In this document: positions 55,957 through 64,000 of the stretch, one piece after another | Numbering within the stretch: position 1 is the stretch's first letter | Layout: each line of letters opens with the position of its first letter | Assembly (NCBI RefSeq): GCF_004345675.1 | Contig: NZ_SLWU01000004.1 | Coordinates: 1 to 64,000 of the forward strand | DNA from: Caldanaerobacter subterraneus | GTDB taxonomy: Bacteria > Bacillota > Thermoanaerobacteria > Thermoanaerobacterales > Thermoanaerobacteraceae | Direction of reading: 5' to 3' | DNA length: 64,000 nt | Notes under the pieces: model-generated | Told to the model about the DNA's origin: nothing | What the model saw: the letters and a program-made list of their open reading frames with translations, nothing else | Databases searched by the model: none | Translations under genes and position numbers: made by a program

Positions 55957-56838
55957 TTGAAGAAAAACAAGTGGTTAATCGCATTAGCGGTAATACTTGC
56001 TTTGGCAATTCCTCTTACAGTTTTTGCTGCAAATCCTGAGGCTGGAACAAAAATTAAGAGCTTTTTTGGAATTGACACATCTAAATTGACACCTCAGCAA
56101 AAACAGATGATTTCTGATTACAACAAGAAAATTGCAGACCTTGAAAAGGAGTTTGTAAACAAGCTTGTGGATGCAGGGCTTATAACAAGGCAGCAGGCAG
56201 ACAATATAATTAAAAACATTGATGAAAGAGTTTCTAAGGCTGATGAAAACAACGTTCCTTTTTTCATGGGCGGAAAGGGATTTGACAGAGGATTTTTTGG
56301 AATAGGCAGAATAGACACCTCTAAGTTCACAGATGAACAGAAAAAGGCTTTAGAAGATATATACAAACAAATGGCTGAACTTCAGAAAAATTTGGTAAAT
56401 AAGCTAGTATCTGAAGGGGTTCTTACTCAGGACCAGGCAAATAAAATTATAAATGCTATAGATAATGCAGTAGCTAACGCTGACAAAAATTTATACGCTA
56501 TGTTTGGTGGAAAAGACGGGCTTGGGTTTATTTTAAGGGGAATTGACCCATCGAAGTTAACAGAACAGCAGAAAAATGAGCTTATCAATTATTTCAAACA
56601 AATGGCACAGCTTCAAAAGCAGCTAGTTGACAAACTTGTAAGCTTTGGAACAATCACACAAGATCAAGGAAATACAATCAAAAATAGAATTGATGAGATG
56701 GTAAAGAATATAGAGCAAAATGGATTGCCTCAAAAATTTTTCAGGCATTTTGAATGGAAAAAGGAATTTAAAAAGGAATGGTTTAAGGAAAATGCTGGTT
56801 CTCCAGTTATACCTCAAGGAAATGGAAATTCAATATGA
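55957..56838 (+). CDS. Secreted protein with three DUF2680-type repeats
   Basis: The protein has 293 residues from a TTG at 55957, ten bases after GAAAGGAGG. Signal peptide: KKNKWLIALAVILALAIPLTVFAANPE, cleaved near residue 25 (AxA-like). Three homologous repeats of about 75-80 residues follow, each with a DTSKLTPQQK-like start, an LVxxGxITxxQ core (ex. LVDAGLITRQQA; LVSEGVLTQDQA; LVSFGTITQDQG) and a helix. The repeats fit the DUF2680 family, of unknown role. It is divergent from a two-component system with matching upstream repeats, so it is probably its target. Confidence 0.75.
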   Translation: MKKNKWLIALAVILALAIPLTVFAANPEAGTKIKSFFGIDTSKLTPQQKQMISDYNKKIADLEKEFVNKLVDAGLITRQQADNIIKNIDERVSKADENNVPFFMGGKGFDRGFFGIGRIDTSKFTDEQKKALEDIYKQMAELQKNLVNKLVSEGVLTQDQANKIINAIDNAVANADKNLYAMFGGKDGLGFILRGIDPSKLTEQQKNELINYFKQMAQLQKQLVDKLVSFGTITQDQGNTIKNRIDEMVKNIEQNGLPQKFFRHFEWKKEFKKEWFKENAGSPVIPQGNGNSI

Positions 56839-56884
56839 ATTTTAGGGTGGCTTCTGCCACCTTTTTATTTATTTCTTTTAAACT

Positions 56885-56922
56885 TCACATTATTATGTGA
56901 AAATGCTCACAGCCTTTTCACA
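56885..56922 (+). promoter_or_regulatory. Phased TCACA repeats, site 2
   Basis: TCACA at 56885, 56907 and 56918, offsets 0, 22 and 33, upstream of the second secreted-protein gene, with a TATTAT (56954-56959) downstream. The spacing pattern is again in multiples of 11. Confidence 0.55.
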
Positions 56923-57001
56923 ATTTCATTATTGGTTGCTCAAACTAAAGGGGTATTATATAAATGTAACAGCAAAAAATAAAAAAAGGAGTGGTGTTAA
57001 G

Positions 57002-57523
57002 ATGAATTTTAAAAAGACTCTAGCAGTAGTACTTACAGGAGGAATGCTTTTAAGTGGAGTGGCAGCTTATGCTGCAACAAATGGCAGCACGGTGAATATT
57101 CCACAAACAAAGCAGTATTCAAGTGAAGCTCCAAGGTATGGCATGAGCAGGAATGCAGATTTTCTAGCTAAATTGACTGGAAAAAGCGCAGACGAAATCT
57201 TAAATGAGTTAAAGGCAGGAAAGACAATGGTCCAAATTGCAGAAGAAAATGGGATAACACTTGACAGCCTGAAGAAAGCGTTAATTGAGCAAAAAGAAGC
57301 TTATATAGACCAGCTAGTAAAAGAAGGCAAAATAACACAGGATAGAGCTGATGCCATGAAGCAAAATATTGAGCAGAGAATAAGCTCTTGGGATGGAACA
57401 TGTCAATACGGCAAAGGTTCTGGATTAGGGCTTGGAATGGGCTATGGCAAAAATAATGCTGGAAAAATGAGCGGTTTTGGTCAGGGCTTTGGAGCAAAAG
57501 GACAGTACAGAGGAGGTAGATAA
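57002..57523 (+). CDS. Secreted glycine-rich protein with one DUF2680-like repeat
   Basis: The protein has 173 residues from ATG 57002 after AAAAAAGGAGTGGTGTTAAG. Signal peptide KKTLAVVLTGGMLLSGVAAYAA, then an LAKLTGKSADEIL / MVQIAEENGITLDSL segment, then QLVKEGKITQDRADAMKQNI, which matches the core of the repeats in the previous gene, and a Gly/Lys/Met/Gln-rich tail (GLGLGMGYGKN and so on). Probably co-regulated with that gene through the TCACA repeats. Confidence 0.72.
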   Translation: MNFKKTLAVVLTGGMLLSGVAAYAATNGSTVNIPQTKQYSSEAPRYGMSRNADFLAKLTGKSADEILNELKAGKTMVQIAEENGITLDSLKKALIEQKEAYIDQLVKEGKITQDRADAMKQNIEQRISSWDGTCQYGKGSGLGLGMGYGKNNAGKMSGFGQGFGAKGQYRGGR

Positions 57524-57550
57524 AAGGCAGGGATTACCCCTGCCTTTTAT
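57520..57550. terminator. Bidirectional terminator between the secreted-protein and bioY genes
   Basis: AAAAGGCAGGG (57522-57532) pairs with CCCTGCCTTTT (57538-57548), flanked by A and T. Confidence 0.85.
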
Positions 57551-58082
57551 TATATATTTCCATTACTGGCTTTAGTTTTAAAGTCAAGTAAGATGCCACA
57601 ATGGCTTTTATTATATCCCCGGGTATGAAAGGAAGAGCTCCTACCATAATGGCTTTTTTCAAAGATATGCCCGCAACAAATGATAATTGCGTTATTCCTG
57701 CGATATAGACCAATATTATTCCAAATAGAATATATGCAAGAAGTACGTTAAAAAAGTTTACCCTTCTGTTCCTCAAGGTCAAAGAAATGAATAAAGCAGC
57801 GAAGGGCCAGCTTAGTATGTACCCTCCTGTAGGTCCTACGATGACGTTTATTCCACCAGTTAGGCCGGAAAAGACCGGCACTCCAACTGCCCCCAAAAGG
57901 TCAAAGACAAAAAGGCTCAAAAAAGCAGCGACAGGGTTTAAAAGTCCTCCTGCAAGCATCACTGCAAATGTCTGTCCTGTTATTGGCACTGGAGAAAAAG
58001 GTAGAGGTATTTTTATAAATCCCATTATAAAAGTTATAGCAGCAAATAGGGATGCCATAGTCATGTCTTTAGTTTTTATCAT
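57534..58082 (-). CDS. bioY: Biotin ECF transporter substrate-binding protein BioY
   Basis: The 182-residue membrane protein has six helices with the BioY signatures IPLPFSPVPITGQTFAVMLAG near residue 25 and GPTGGYILSWPFAA near 87. It binds biotin and works with an ECF energising module, not present in the window. A BirA-like operator lies about 60-90 bases upstream (58140-58170). Minus-strand ATG after TTGAGGGGGCAAAAAA. Confidence 0.92.
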   Translation of the reverse strand: MIKTKDMTMASLFAAITFIMGFIKIPLPFSPVPITGQTFAVMLAGGLLNPVAAFLSLFVFDLLGAVGVPVFSGLTGGINVIVGPTGGYILSWPFAALFISLTLRNRRVNFFNVLLAYILFGIILVYIAGITQLSFVAGISLKKAIMVGALPFIPGDIIKAIVASYLTLKLKPVMEIYNKRQG

Positions 58083-58139
58083 TTTTTTGCCCCCTCAATT
58101 GAAAGTTTCATGGCTATATTATAAATTCTGGGCTGAAAA

Positions 58140-58170
58140 TTGTCAACCATATTTTAAAATTGGTTAACTA
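58140..58170 (-). promoter_or_regulatory. BirA-type biotin operator
   Basis: TTGTCAAC (58140-58147), 15 bases and GTTAACTA (58163-58170) form an imperfect inverted repeat like the BirA operator consensus (TTGTTAAC-N15-GTTAACAA). It lies upstream of bioY, as expected for biotin-repressed uptake. Confidence 0.75.
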
Positions 58171-58174
58171 TTTT

Positions 58175-58203
58175 TCTAAAAAATAATCCCCCTTTGCGGG
58201 GGA
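58175..58203 (-). terminator. Terminator of the DUF151 gene
   Basis: On the minus strand CCCCCGCAAAGGGGG is followed by ATTATTTTTT. It lies just after the stop of the DUF151 gene. Confidence 0.65.
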
Positions 58204-58210
58204 CAATGAA

Positions 58211-58633
58211 TTACTCATTTTTATCTTCGAATTTTAAATCTGCCATGTCGTAGGTAAATTCCGCAAGTCTTACATTTAGGTATATGGGCATGTCAGTGCG
58301 AACCGCTAAAGCTATGGCATCGCTTGGCCTTGAATCCAGCTTTATAAGTTTATCTCCTTGTTTTATATGAACTTCCGCGTAGTAGGTGTCGTCTTTAAGG
58401 TCAGTTATAACCACTTTTTCTGGTTTTCCGCCCAGCTCCTCAATTGCTGATTTTAAAAGGTCTGGGGTGAGAGGTCTTGGAGGTTTTATTCCTTGAAGAG
58501 GTATCGCGATATTTTGAGCCTCTAATGGTCCTATCACTATCGGCAATACTTTTTTCTCATTTTCATCTGTCAAAAGTACGGAAAAATTGCCCTCCACGTC
58601 CATGGTGATTGCCTTTACATTAAATCTCAACAT
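58211..58633 (-). CDS. DUF151 (bifunctional-nuclease-like) protein
   Basis: The 140-residue protein has the DUF151/BFN fold: VLPIVIGPLEAQNIAIPLQG near residue 30, YYAEVHI near 85 and the highly conserved KLDSRPSDAIALAVRTDMP near 102. A BFN-type nuclease activity was reported for plant relatives; the bacterial role is not clear. Minus-strand ATG after ATCGAGGTGTAAAAA. Confidence 0.88.
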   Translation of the reverse strand: MLRFNVKAITMDVEGNFSVLLTDENEKKVLPIVIGPLEAQNIAIPLQGIKPPRPLTPDLLKSAIEELGGKPEKVVITDLKDDTYYAEVHIKQGDKLIKLDSRPSDAIALAVRTDMPIYLNVRLAEFTYDMADLKFEDKNE

Positions 58634-58802
58634 TTTTTACACCTCGATTTCAATGCAATACTTTCCTTAATATCATTATATCATACTTGTGCAAATTTAG
58701 TCTGATAAATTATGTAGTCAAATCAAAGGATTTGAGGTATAATTTTAATTGGGATAGAAATTTTAGGTAGTAAGGGAAGGGCTGAAAAAGGAAGGTGAGA
58801 GG

Positions 58803-60344
58803 ATGTCAAAAAAGAATGAATTGGTTGTAGCACAGGCTTTGGCTGTAAAGACAGGGCTTATCTTGCCAAATGATGACATCTCAGAGATTGTCTCTGAGGC
58901 GGTTAAAGGAATTGCTGAGGATGGAGACATAGTTTGCGTTACAGAAGCGGTTGTGGCAAGGTCTCAAAACAGATATGTGACCTGTGATGACCTGTCTAAA
59001 ATGATCAAAGAAGGGTTTAAATTAAACCCAGGAAGCACACTGGCAGTTGTGTATCCTATCGCCAGTCGAAATCGATTTGCCCTTGTTTTGAAGGCCATAG
59101 CTAAGGCAACTGATGGAGGAAGAGTGATTGTCACTTTTCCAATTCCGTCAGATGAAGTGGGCAATCAAGTGATAGACCCTGAAATGGCAAGGATTCGCCT
59201 TGGACTTAAGACTGTGTACAAGCATTTAACTTCTGCGAGAGGAAGCACGCCTCACTTAAATATCCTGATTAGAGAAGTGATAACGGCTTTGATACTCCAG
59301 TCTCTGGGGTATAGCATTGTGGGCATGAGAAAAATTTTAGGAACAGGCCTATCAGACATAACTGTGAGAACTCCTGAGGGGTTGATTGCTCCTTTAGAAG
59401 TTACTTTTACAGACCATCAAAAGGCTGCAAAAAAAGCTGTAGAGATTTTGGCAGACATGCCTGAAGCTCGCAAAGCCTTTGCAGCAGGTGTGGACCTTGG
59501 AAGGAAAGAGTTTGTTCTCTTTGATGCTTTAAAATACGTTTCTGGAGATGAAAATCCAATTTATCAGATTTCTTTTGCCGATAAATTGGATGCCTTTGCA
59601 GATGATGAGGCTATATATTCCGAAGAACTCGGCAATGAGATGTTCAAACATCCTATAACAGGGGTAGACTACAGGAGGCTGTATTTAGACCTCATTGAAG
59701 AAACAGGGGCAAAAGGAGAAGTGATATTTACAAACAATCCCTTTAAAGTATACGAGATGGGCTATTTGGACGGAATAATTTTGGGAGAGGTCCATGCAAG
59801 GAAATTCCGTAAAGACCTTTTCTTGGCTTTTGGAGCAAAGGTTCCTGTGAAGACGCTGGATGAAATAGGGCCTGCTCCCTGGGGAGTCATAGGTTCTAAC
59901 GTTTCTGATTACCAGAAAGGGGTATTGAAGCTATTGCCTGAAGATGCAGATGGCACAGCAGAGAAGATAAGAGAAAAAATACTAGAAAAGACGGGCAAAG
60001 ACGTGGATGTGCTAATCTTTGGCGACGGAGCTTACAAAGACCCAGATACTGGTATATATGAATTGGCAGACCCATATCCATCTTTAGGTGCATCGGAAAG
60101 GCTGAGAGGATTTAAATTAAGGGAAGGAAAGAAACTAAAACTTGCAGTAGATACCTTGTACAACAAAGGCTACAGCAGAGACCAGATTGAGGAGATTTTA
60201 AGTCAAAATCAGGAAGAACAAAGCGACTTAGGTACTACTCCGAGAAGACTGGTGAGCATAGCAGCCACACTTGCAGACCTTTTAGCCGGATCAGCAGACC
60301 AGGGAACCCCCATTGTTATAGTAAGAGGTATGAAAAGAGGGTGA
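58803..60344 (+). CDS. CofE-like (F420-0:gamma-glutamyl ligase-type) protein, about 510 aa
   Basis: The 513-residue protein carries segments of the CofE family: DGDIVCVTEAVVARSQNRYV near residue 42, the SRNRFALVLKAIA near 88 and a GDGAYKDPDTGIYELADP near 405. True CofE has about 250 residues; here the length is doubled, and no F420 biosynthesis genes are nearby. The central part (about 130-320) has no obvious counterpart in CofE. Members of this long form occur in many clostridia without known function. ATG after GGAAGGTGAGAGG. Promoter-like TATAAT at 58737. Confidence 0.75.
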   Translation: MSKKNELVVAQALAVKTGLILPNDDISEIVSEAVKGIAEDGDIVCVTEAVVARSQNRYVTCDDLSKMIKEGFKLNPGSTLAVVYPIASRNRFALVLKAIAKATDGGRVIVTFPIPSDEVGNQVIDPEMARIRLGLKTVYKHLTSARGSTPHLNILIREVITALILQSLGYSIVGMRKILGTGLSDITVRTPEGLIAPLEVTFTDHQKAAKKAVEILADMPEARKAFAAGVDLGRKEFVLFDALKYVSGDENPIYQISFADKLDAFADDEAIYSEELGNEMFKHPITGVDYRRLYLDLIEETGAKGEVIFTNNPFKVYEMGYLDGIILGEVHARKFRKDLFLAFGAKVPVKTLDEIGPAPWGVIGSNVSDYQKGVLKLLPEDADGTAEKIREKILEKTGKDVDVLIFGDGAYKDPDTGIYELADPYPSLGASERLRGFKLREGKKLKLAVDTLYNKGYSRDQIEEILSQNQEEQSDLGTTPRRLVSIAATLADLLAGSADQGTPIVIVRGMKRG

Positions 60345-60420
60345 TTTTCACCCGACATTTATGTCTTTTCAGCAAGTTGTTTTACTAGAGAGTAATTGAA
60401 AATTTAAAGGGGGAGATAAT

Positions 60421-60951
60421 ATGCCTGCCTTAAAAATTGCTGCCAATGCGCTTACTATAGGCAGAGCAGTAATAGGCATAATCATTGGGGGATTAGGGGC
60501 CTATCAGGGGCGGCAGGCTCTTAAGACTACAGTTTTACTCCTTATGACTGCATGGTTTAGTGATGTTGCTGATGGATTTTTGGCGAGAGCTTCAAAAGTA
60601 AAAGTCAAAGACTGGATCGGGGAGCACGACCTCTACGCTGACATGACGGTATCTGCGGGAGTGCTTTATTATTTGACTTCTAGCAATTACATTCCTGCTT
60701 ATGCGGGATGGGGAATTTTCATCGGTTCTGTAATTTTACTTTACTATTTTCCTTCTACTACTCTTGCGGAAGGGCTTCAGGCAATACCCTATGCTCTTAT
60801 GATATACACAAGCTTTGTCCATATCCCATTTTACGGATTTTTAATAGTGGCTTTTCTACTTTTCCTGATAGTCATAACTTGGCCGCGCTTTCCGAAGGAA
60901 AAAGTGCCTGGCTTTTTAAACGGGATGAGGAATTTAAAAAGGCGAATTTGA
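60421..60951 (+). CDS. CDP-alcohol phosphotransferase-like membrane protein
   Basis: The 176-residue protein has about five membrane helices and a motif DVADGFLARASKVKVKDWIG followed by EHDLYAD. The DG-AR part fits the CDP-alcohol phosphotransferase signature, but AR and G are separated by ten residues (normally eight), and the following aspartates are Gx2Dx3D (normally Gx3Dx3D). It may be an unusual or inactive member. ATG after AAAGGGGGAGATAAT, 76 bases after the CofE-like gene. Confidence 0.65.
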   Translation: MPALKIAANALTIGRAVIGIIIGGLGAYQGRQALKTTVLLLMTAWFSDVADGFLARASKVKVKDWIGEHDLYADMTVSAGVLYYLTSSNYIPAYAGWGIFIGSVILLYYFPSTTLAEGLQAIPYALMIYTSFVHIPFYGFLIVAFLLFLIVITWPRFPKEKVPGFLNGMRNLKRRI

Positions 60952-60960
60952 AAGGATCTA

Positions 60961-60989
60961 TTGACAAGTCCGGAAACTTTGGATATATT
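60961..60989 (+). promoter_or_regulatory. Promoter of the valS T-box leader
   Basis: TTGACA (60961-60966), a 17-base spacer, TATATT (60984-60989), near-consensus. Confidence 0.8.
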
Positions 60990-61009
60990 ATATATCAAAA
61001 CAGAATATC

Positions 61010-61187
61010 AGGCTGTGAAGGAGAGGAGTAGGTGTACACTGGCTACAGAGAGGGACATCCCATGGGCTGAAAGGAGTCCCGCCAAAGGTACACTGAAGGT
61101 AGCTCTGGAGCCTGCAGGCCGAAATAGGAGTAGGTCTGATCGGGTTTGCCCGTTACAGCGTGAGTGATAAATGAAGGTGGTACCGCG
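61010..61187 (+). ncRNA. T-box leader of valS
   Basis: The T-box sequence AAGGTGGTACCGCG is at 61174-61187. The stem I region holds AGAGAGGGAC, GGGCTGAAAGGAGTCCC and a GTGTAC/GTACAC stem (61032/about 61090). GTA, a valine codon, occurs at about 61101-61103 in the specifier-loop position (TGAAGGTAGCTCT), in agreement with the downstream gene. Uncharged tRNA-Val should stabilise the antiterminator and permit valS expression. Confidence 0.88.
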
Positions 61188-61192
61188 GAATG

Positions 61193-61226
61193 CCCTTTCG
61201 CCCTTCCTGGGTGAAAGGGTTTTTTT
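61193..61226 (+). terminator. T-box terminator
   Basis: CCCTTTCGCCC (61193-61203) pairs with GGGTGAAAGGG (61209-61219; one G-U) followed by seven T's. Confidence 0.88.
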
Positions 61227-61267
61227 AAAGTAAAAAGATATAACAACAGATCTAAGGGGTGTGAAGG

Positions 61268-63907
61268 ATGAAAGATATAGCAAAGACGTATAATCCCAAG
61301 GAATTTGAAGACAAGATATATTCTTTCTGGATGGAAAAAGGCTTTTTTACTCCGAAAATTGCCCCTCATAAAAAGCCTTTTACTATTGTGATACCTCCTC
61401 CGAATGTCACAGGAGAGCTTCATATGGGACATGCTTTGGATAATACCCTGCAGGATATACTGATAAGATGGAGGAGGATGCAGGGCTATGCAGCCCTTTG
61501 GATTCCTGGTACAGACCATGCGAGTATTGCTACTGAGATAAAGGTTTTGGATAAAATAAGGGAAGAGACAGGGAAGACTAAAAAGGACCTTACCAGAGAA
61601 GAATTTCTAGAAAAAGCCTGGGAATGGAAGGATAAGTATGAGAATAGAATCTTAAGTCAGCTCAAAAAACTGGGGTCTTCCTGCGATTGGACAAGGACAG
61701 CCTTTACAATGGATGAAAAGCGTTCAAAGGCTGTAAGAGAAGTTTTTGTGTCCTTATACGAAAAAGGACTTATATACAAGGGGAATAGAATAATAAACTG
61801 GTGCCCCAGCTGTAATACTGCCTTGTCAGATGCAGAAGTGGAGCATAAGGAGCATAAAGGACATCTTTGGTACATCAAATACCCTGTAAAAGGGGAAGAG
61901 GACTATGTAGTAATTGCTACAACAAGACCTGAGACCATGCTGGGAGATGTGGCTGTAGCTGTGCATCCTGAAGATGAGAGGTACAAGCACTTAATTGGCA
62001 AGACTTTAATACTTCCGCTTGTAGGAAGAGAGATACCTGTCATTGCGGATGAGTATGTGGACCCCTCCTTTGGGACAGGAGCTGTAAAGGTGACTCCAGC
62101 TCATGACCCCAACGATTTTGAAATAGGTGTAAGGCATAACCTGCCTTTTATAAATATAATGAATGAGAATGCGACAATAAACGAAAATGGAGGTAAATAC
62201 GAAGGCCTTGACAGGTATGAAGCTAGGGAAAAAATAGTGAAAGACCTTGAGGAACAAGGACTTCTCTTGAAAGTAGAGGAGCATGTCCACAATGTAGGTC
62301 ATTGCTACAGATGTGATACAGTTGTTGAGCCTTTGCTTTCTGAACAGTGGTTTGTCAAAATGGAACCTCTGGCAAAGCCAGCTTTACAGGTAGTAAAAGA
62401 GGGTAAAATAAAATTTGTACCCGAGAGGTTTGAAAAAATCTACACAAATTGGCTGGAAAACATAAAAGACTGGTGCATTTCAAGGCAGCTGTGGTGGGGA
62501 CACAGAATACCAGCTTGGTACTGTGAAGATTGCGGCCATGTGACAGTTTCTAGAGAAGATCCTGTAAAATGTGAGGCCTGTGGCAGCACTAACATACATC
62601 AGGACGAAAATGTGCTGGATACATGGTTTAGCTCTGCGTTGTGGCCTTTCTCAACCATGGGATGGCCAGAGGAAACTGAAGATTTGAAGTACTTCTACCC
62701 AACAGATGTATTAGTCACAGGTTATGACATAATATTCTTCTGGGTTGCAAGAATGATATTCATGAGCCTTGAATTTATGAAAGAAATACCATTTAAGTAT
62801 GTGTTAATTCACGGACTTGTAAGGGATGCCCTTGGAAGAAAGATGAGCAAATCATTGGGGAATGGAATAGATCCTCTGGAGGTTATAGAGAAGTATGGAG
62901 CTGATACACTGCGCTTTACGCTTGTAATAGGAAATGCGCCCGGAAATGACATGAGATTTAGCTGGGAAAAGGTAGAGCACAGCAGGAATTTTGCGAATAA
63001 GCTGTGGAATGCATCCAGGTATGTGCTTTTGAACCTGGATGAAAATGATACAAATCTGTACATTGACAATCTAACTCTTGCAGATAAGTGGATATTGACC
63101 AGATACAATAACATTGTAAAAGAAGTAACAGACAATTTAGAAAAATTTGAGCTGGGAGTTGCTGCTTCAAAGCTTTACGACTTTGTGTGGAGCGAGTTCT
63201 GCGACTGGTATATAGAGCTTAGCAAGCCTGTCCTTTACAGCGACAATGAGGAAGCCAAGAAAGTTACAAAATCTGTATTAAGATATGTGCTTGACAATAC
63301 ATTGAGGCTTTTGCATCCTTTCATGCCATTTATTACCGAGGAAATATGGCAGAATTTGCCTCATGAAGGGGAAAGCATAATGGTGGCAGAATGGCCAAAA
63401 TACAGGGAAGACCTTGATTTTGAAGAGGATGCTAAAAAGGCGGAAATTATAATGGAGGCTATACGCGCTATAAGGAATATAAGGGCGGAAGCCAATGTAT
63501 CTCCTTCTAAGAAGGCAAAAGTAATAATAGCTGTTGAGAAAGAAGAGCATGAGAAAATTTTTGAGTCTGGTAAAAACTATATAATGAAACTTGCTGGAGC
63601 GAGTGAAGTGGCAATTGAAAGAAACAGAGGCAACATACCTCAAAAAGCTATGAGTGCGGCCATTTCCGCAGGACTGGTAGTTGTACCCTTAGAAGAGCTA
63701 ATAGATCTTGAAGAGGAGATAAAGAGGCTTGAAGAGGAAAGAGAAAAGGTATTGAAGGAAATTGAAAGGGCTCAGGGCCTTTTGAACAATGAAAATTTTG
63801 TCAAAAAGGCTCTTGAAAAAGTAGTAAATGCAGAAAGAGAAAAGCTTGAAAAGTACACTGCTATGTTAAAGAACATAGAGGAAAGATTGAGCCTTTTAAA
63901 TAGTTAA
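61268..63907 (+). CDS. valS: Valyl-tRNA synthetase
   Basis: The 879-residue class I synthetase has the HIGH-type motif as HMGH ([14 protein letters not shown] near residue 45), an editing domain ([10 protein letters not shown] near 217; [15 protein letters not shown] near 272), a zinc-ribbon (CEDCGHV, CEACGST), the KMSKS motif [11 protein letters not shown] near 522, an anticodon domain and the C-terminal coiled coil typical for ValRS (about 810-875). ATG after AGGGGTGTGAAGG. It is regulated by the T-box leader. Confidence 0.96.
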   Translation: MKDIAKTYNPKEFEDKIYSFWMEKGFFTPKIAPHKKPFTIVIPPPNVTGELHMGHALDNTLQDILIRWRRMQGYAALWIPGTDHASIATEIKVLDKIREETGKTKKDLTREEFLEKAWEWKDKYENRILSQLKKLGSSCDWTRTAFTMDEKRSKAVREVFVSLYEKGLIYKGNRIINWCPSCNTALSDAEVEHKEHKGHLWYIKYPVKGEEDYVVIATTRPETMLGDVAVAVHPEDERYKHLIGKTLILPLVGREIPVIADEYVDPSFGTGAVKVTPAHDPNDFEIGVRHNLPFINIMNENATINENGGKYEGLDRYEAREKIVKDLEEQGLLLKVEEHVHNVGHCYRCDTVVEPLLSEQWFVKMEPLAKPALQVVKEGKIKFVPERFEKIYTNWLENIKDWCISRQLWWGHRIPAWYCEDCGHVTVSREDPVKCEACGSTNIHQDENVLDTWFSSALWPFSTMGWPEETEDLKYFYPTDVLVTGYDIIFFWVARMIFMSLEFMKEIPFKYVLIHGLVRDALGRKMSKSLGNGIDPLEVIEKYGADTLRFTLVIGNAPGNDMRFSWEKVEHSRNFANKLWNASRYVLLNLDENDTNLYIDNLTLADKWILTRYNNIVKEVTDNLEKFELGVAASKLYDFVWSEFCDWYIELSKPVLYSDNEEAKKVTKSVLRYVLDNTLRLLHPFMPFITEEIWQNLPHEGESIMVAEWPKYREDLDFEEDAKKAEIIMEAIRAIRNIRAEANVSPSKKAKVIIAVEKEEHEKIFESGKNYIMKLAGASEVAIERNRGNIPQKAMSAAISAGLVVVPLEELIDLEEEIKRLEEEREKVLKEIERAQGLLNNENFVKKALEKVVNAEREKLEKYTAMLKNIEERLSLLNS

Positions 63908-63926
63908 TCCTGTCAGGGGGAGTTTT

Positions 63927-64000
63927 ATGATTTCTCTTTTCAAAAATTTAAAAAGGCAAAAGAAAGAACCAGATATTGTAATAAGGGAAGCGAAGGTAAA
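63927..64000 (+). CDS. Start of an unidentified gene (cut by window edge)
   Basis: ATG at 63927 after CAGGGGGAGTTTT, twenty bases after the valS stop. Only 24 codons (MISLFKNLKRQKKEPDIVIR...) are in the window. It is not the start of folC, which often follows valS. Function cannot be told. Confidence 0.6.
   Translation, partial: MISLFKNLKRQKKEPDIVIREAKV

Noticed and set aside
61008-61519. Minus-strand frames of 91 and 158 codons
   Set aside because: They run antisense through the T-box leader and the start of valS.

Overview
The window looks like chromosome from a low-GC, anaerobic, thermophilic firmicute of the Thermoanaerobacter/Caldanaerobacter type. This is inferred from AT-rich purine-loaded genes with strong GGAGG ribosome sites, TTG/GTG starts, a complete lysine fermentation operon, sensory [FeFe]-hydrogenase genes, and leaders controlled by T-box, lysine and c-di-GMP RNAs. 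No rRNA, tRNA or CRISPR array was found.

Layout. 1-520: 5' part of an IS transposase (minus strand) with an unusual interlocked-repeat leader. 600-6200: sigma-54 activator (AcoR type) followed by TPP-dependent E1alpha/E1beta/E2 dehydrogenase genes with no E3. 6460-9160: a glutamate-synthase small-chain/NfnB-like gene and an iron alcohol dehydrogenase fused head to head with no intergenic space, evidently a rearrangement junction. 9338-12240: a locally GC-richer pair, a sensory [FeFe]-hydrogenase with PAS domain and a SpoIIE/PP2C-type phosphatase. 12459-16550: a c-di-GMP-I riboswitch followed by CheW, a CBS-HD phosphohydrolase and a Cache-type chemoreceptor. 16700-18660: decayed accessory DNA (frameshifted gene, IS607 recombinase, shattered TnpB, broken unknown gene). 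18750-23270: RNA-handling and toxin-antitoxin island: RtcB ligase, two nucleotidyltransferase (MNT) genes, a HEPN toxin and a beta-CASP RNase.

23300-35090 is the most interesting region. A lysine riboswitch precedes a sigma-54 activator gene. The P1 stem and the intrinsic terminator compete for the same strand so that lysine binding should prevent termination (an ON switch). The activator gene is followed by a sigma-54 promoter and the operon kal-kce-CoA transferase A/B-kdd-kamA-kamB-kamC-kamD-kamE for fermenting lysine to butyrate and acetate. I infer a two-step feed-forward circuit: lysine RNA switch to activator to catabolic operon. A decayed amino acid permease lies just beyond.

35690-47800: PhzF-like protein, LoaP-type NusG paralogue with a short sugar-nucleotide/Wzz cluster, decayed YkvI-like gene, DUF2225, Ca2+-type P-ATPase, Ndk, DHA2 efflux pump, Amj lipid II flippase, YkuK-like protein. 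47815-53790: PAP2 phosphatase, YIP1 protein, small acetyltransferase-like protein, PgsA-like enzyme, a chemoreceptor remnant, and nickel-pincer cofactor genes larE-larB-larC, where larC is split by a frameshift at an A8 run and larE appears to start at ATA. 53777-58633: histidine kinase/response regulator next to two secreted proteins sharing helically phased TCACA repeats, BioY with a BirA-like operator, and a DUF151 nuclease-like protein. 58803-64000: CofE-like protein, CDP-alcohol phosphotransferase-like membrane protein, T-box leader, valS and the first codons of another gene.
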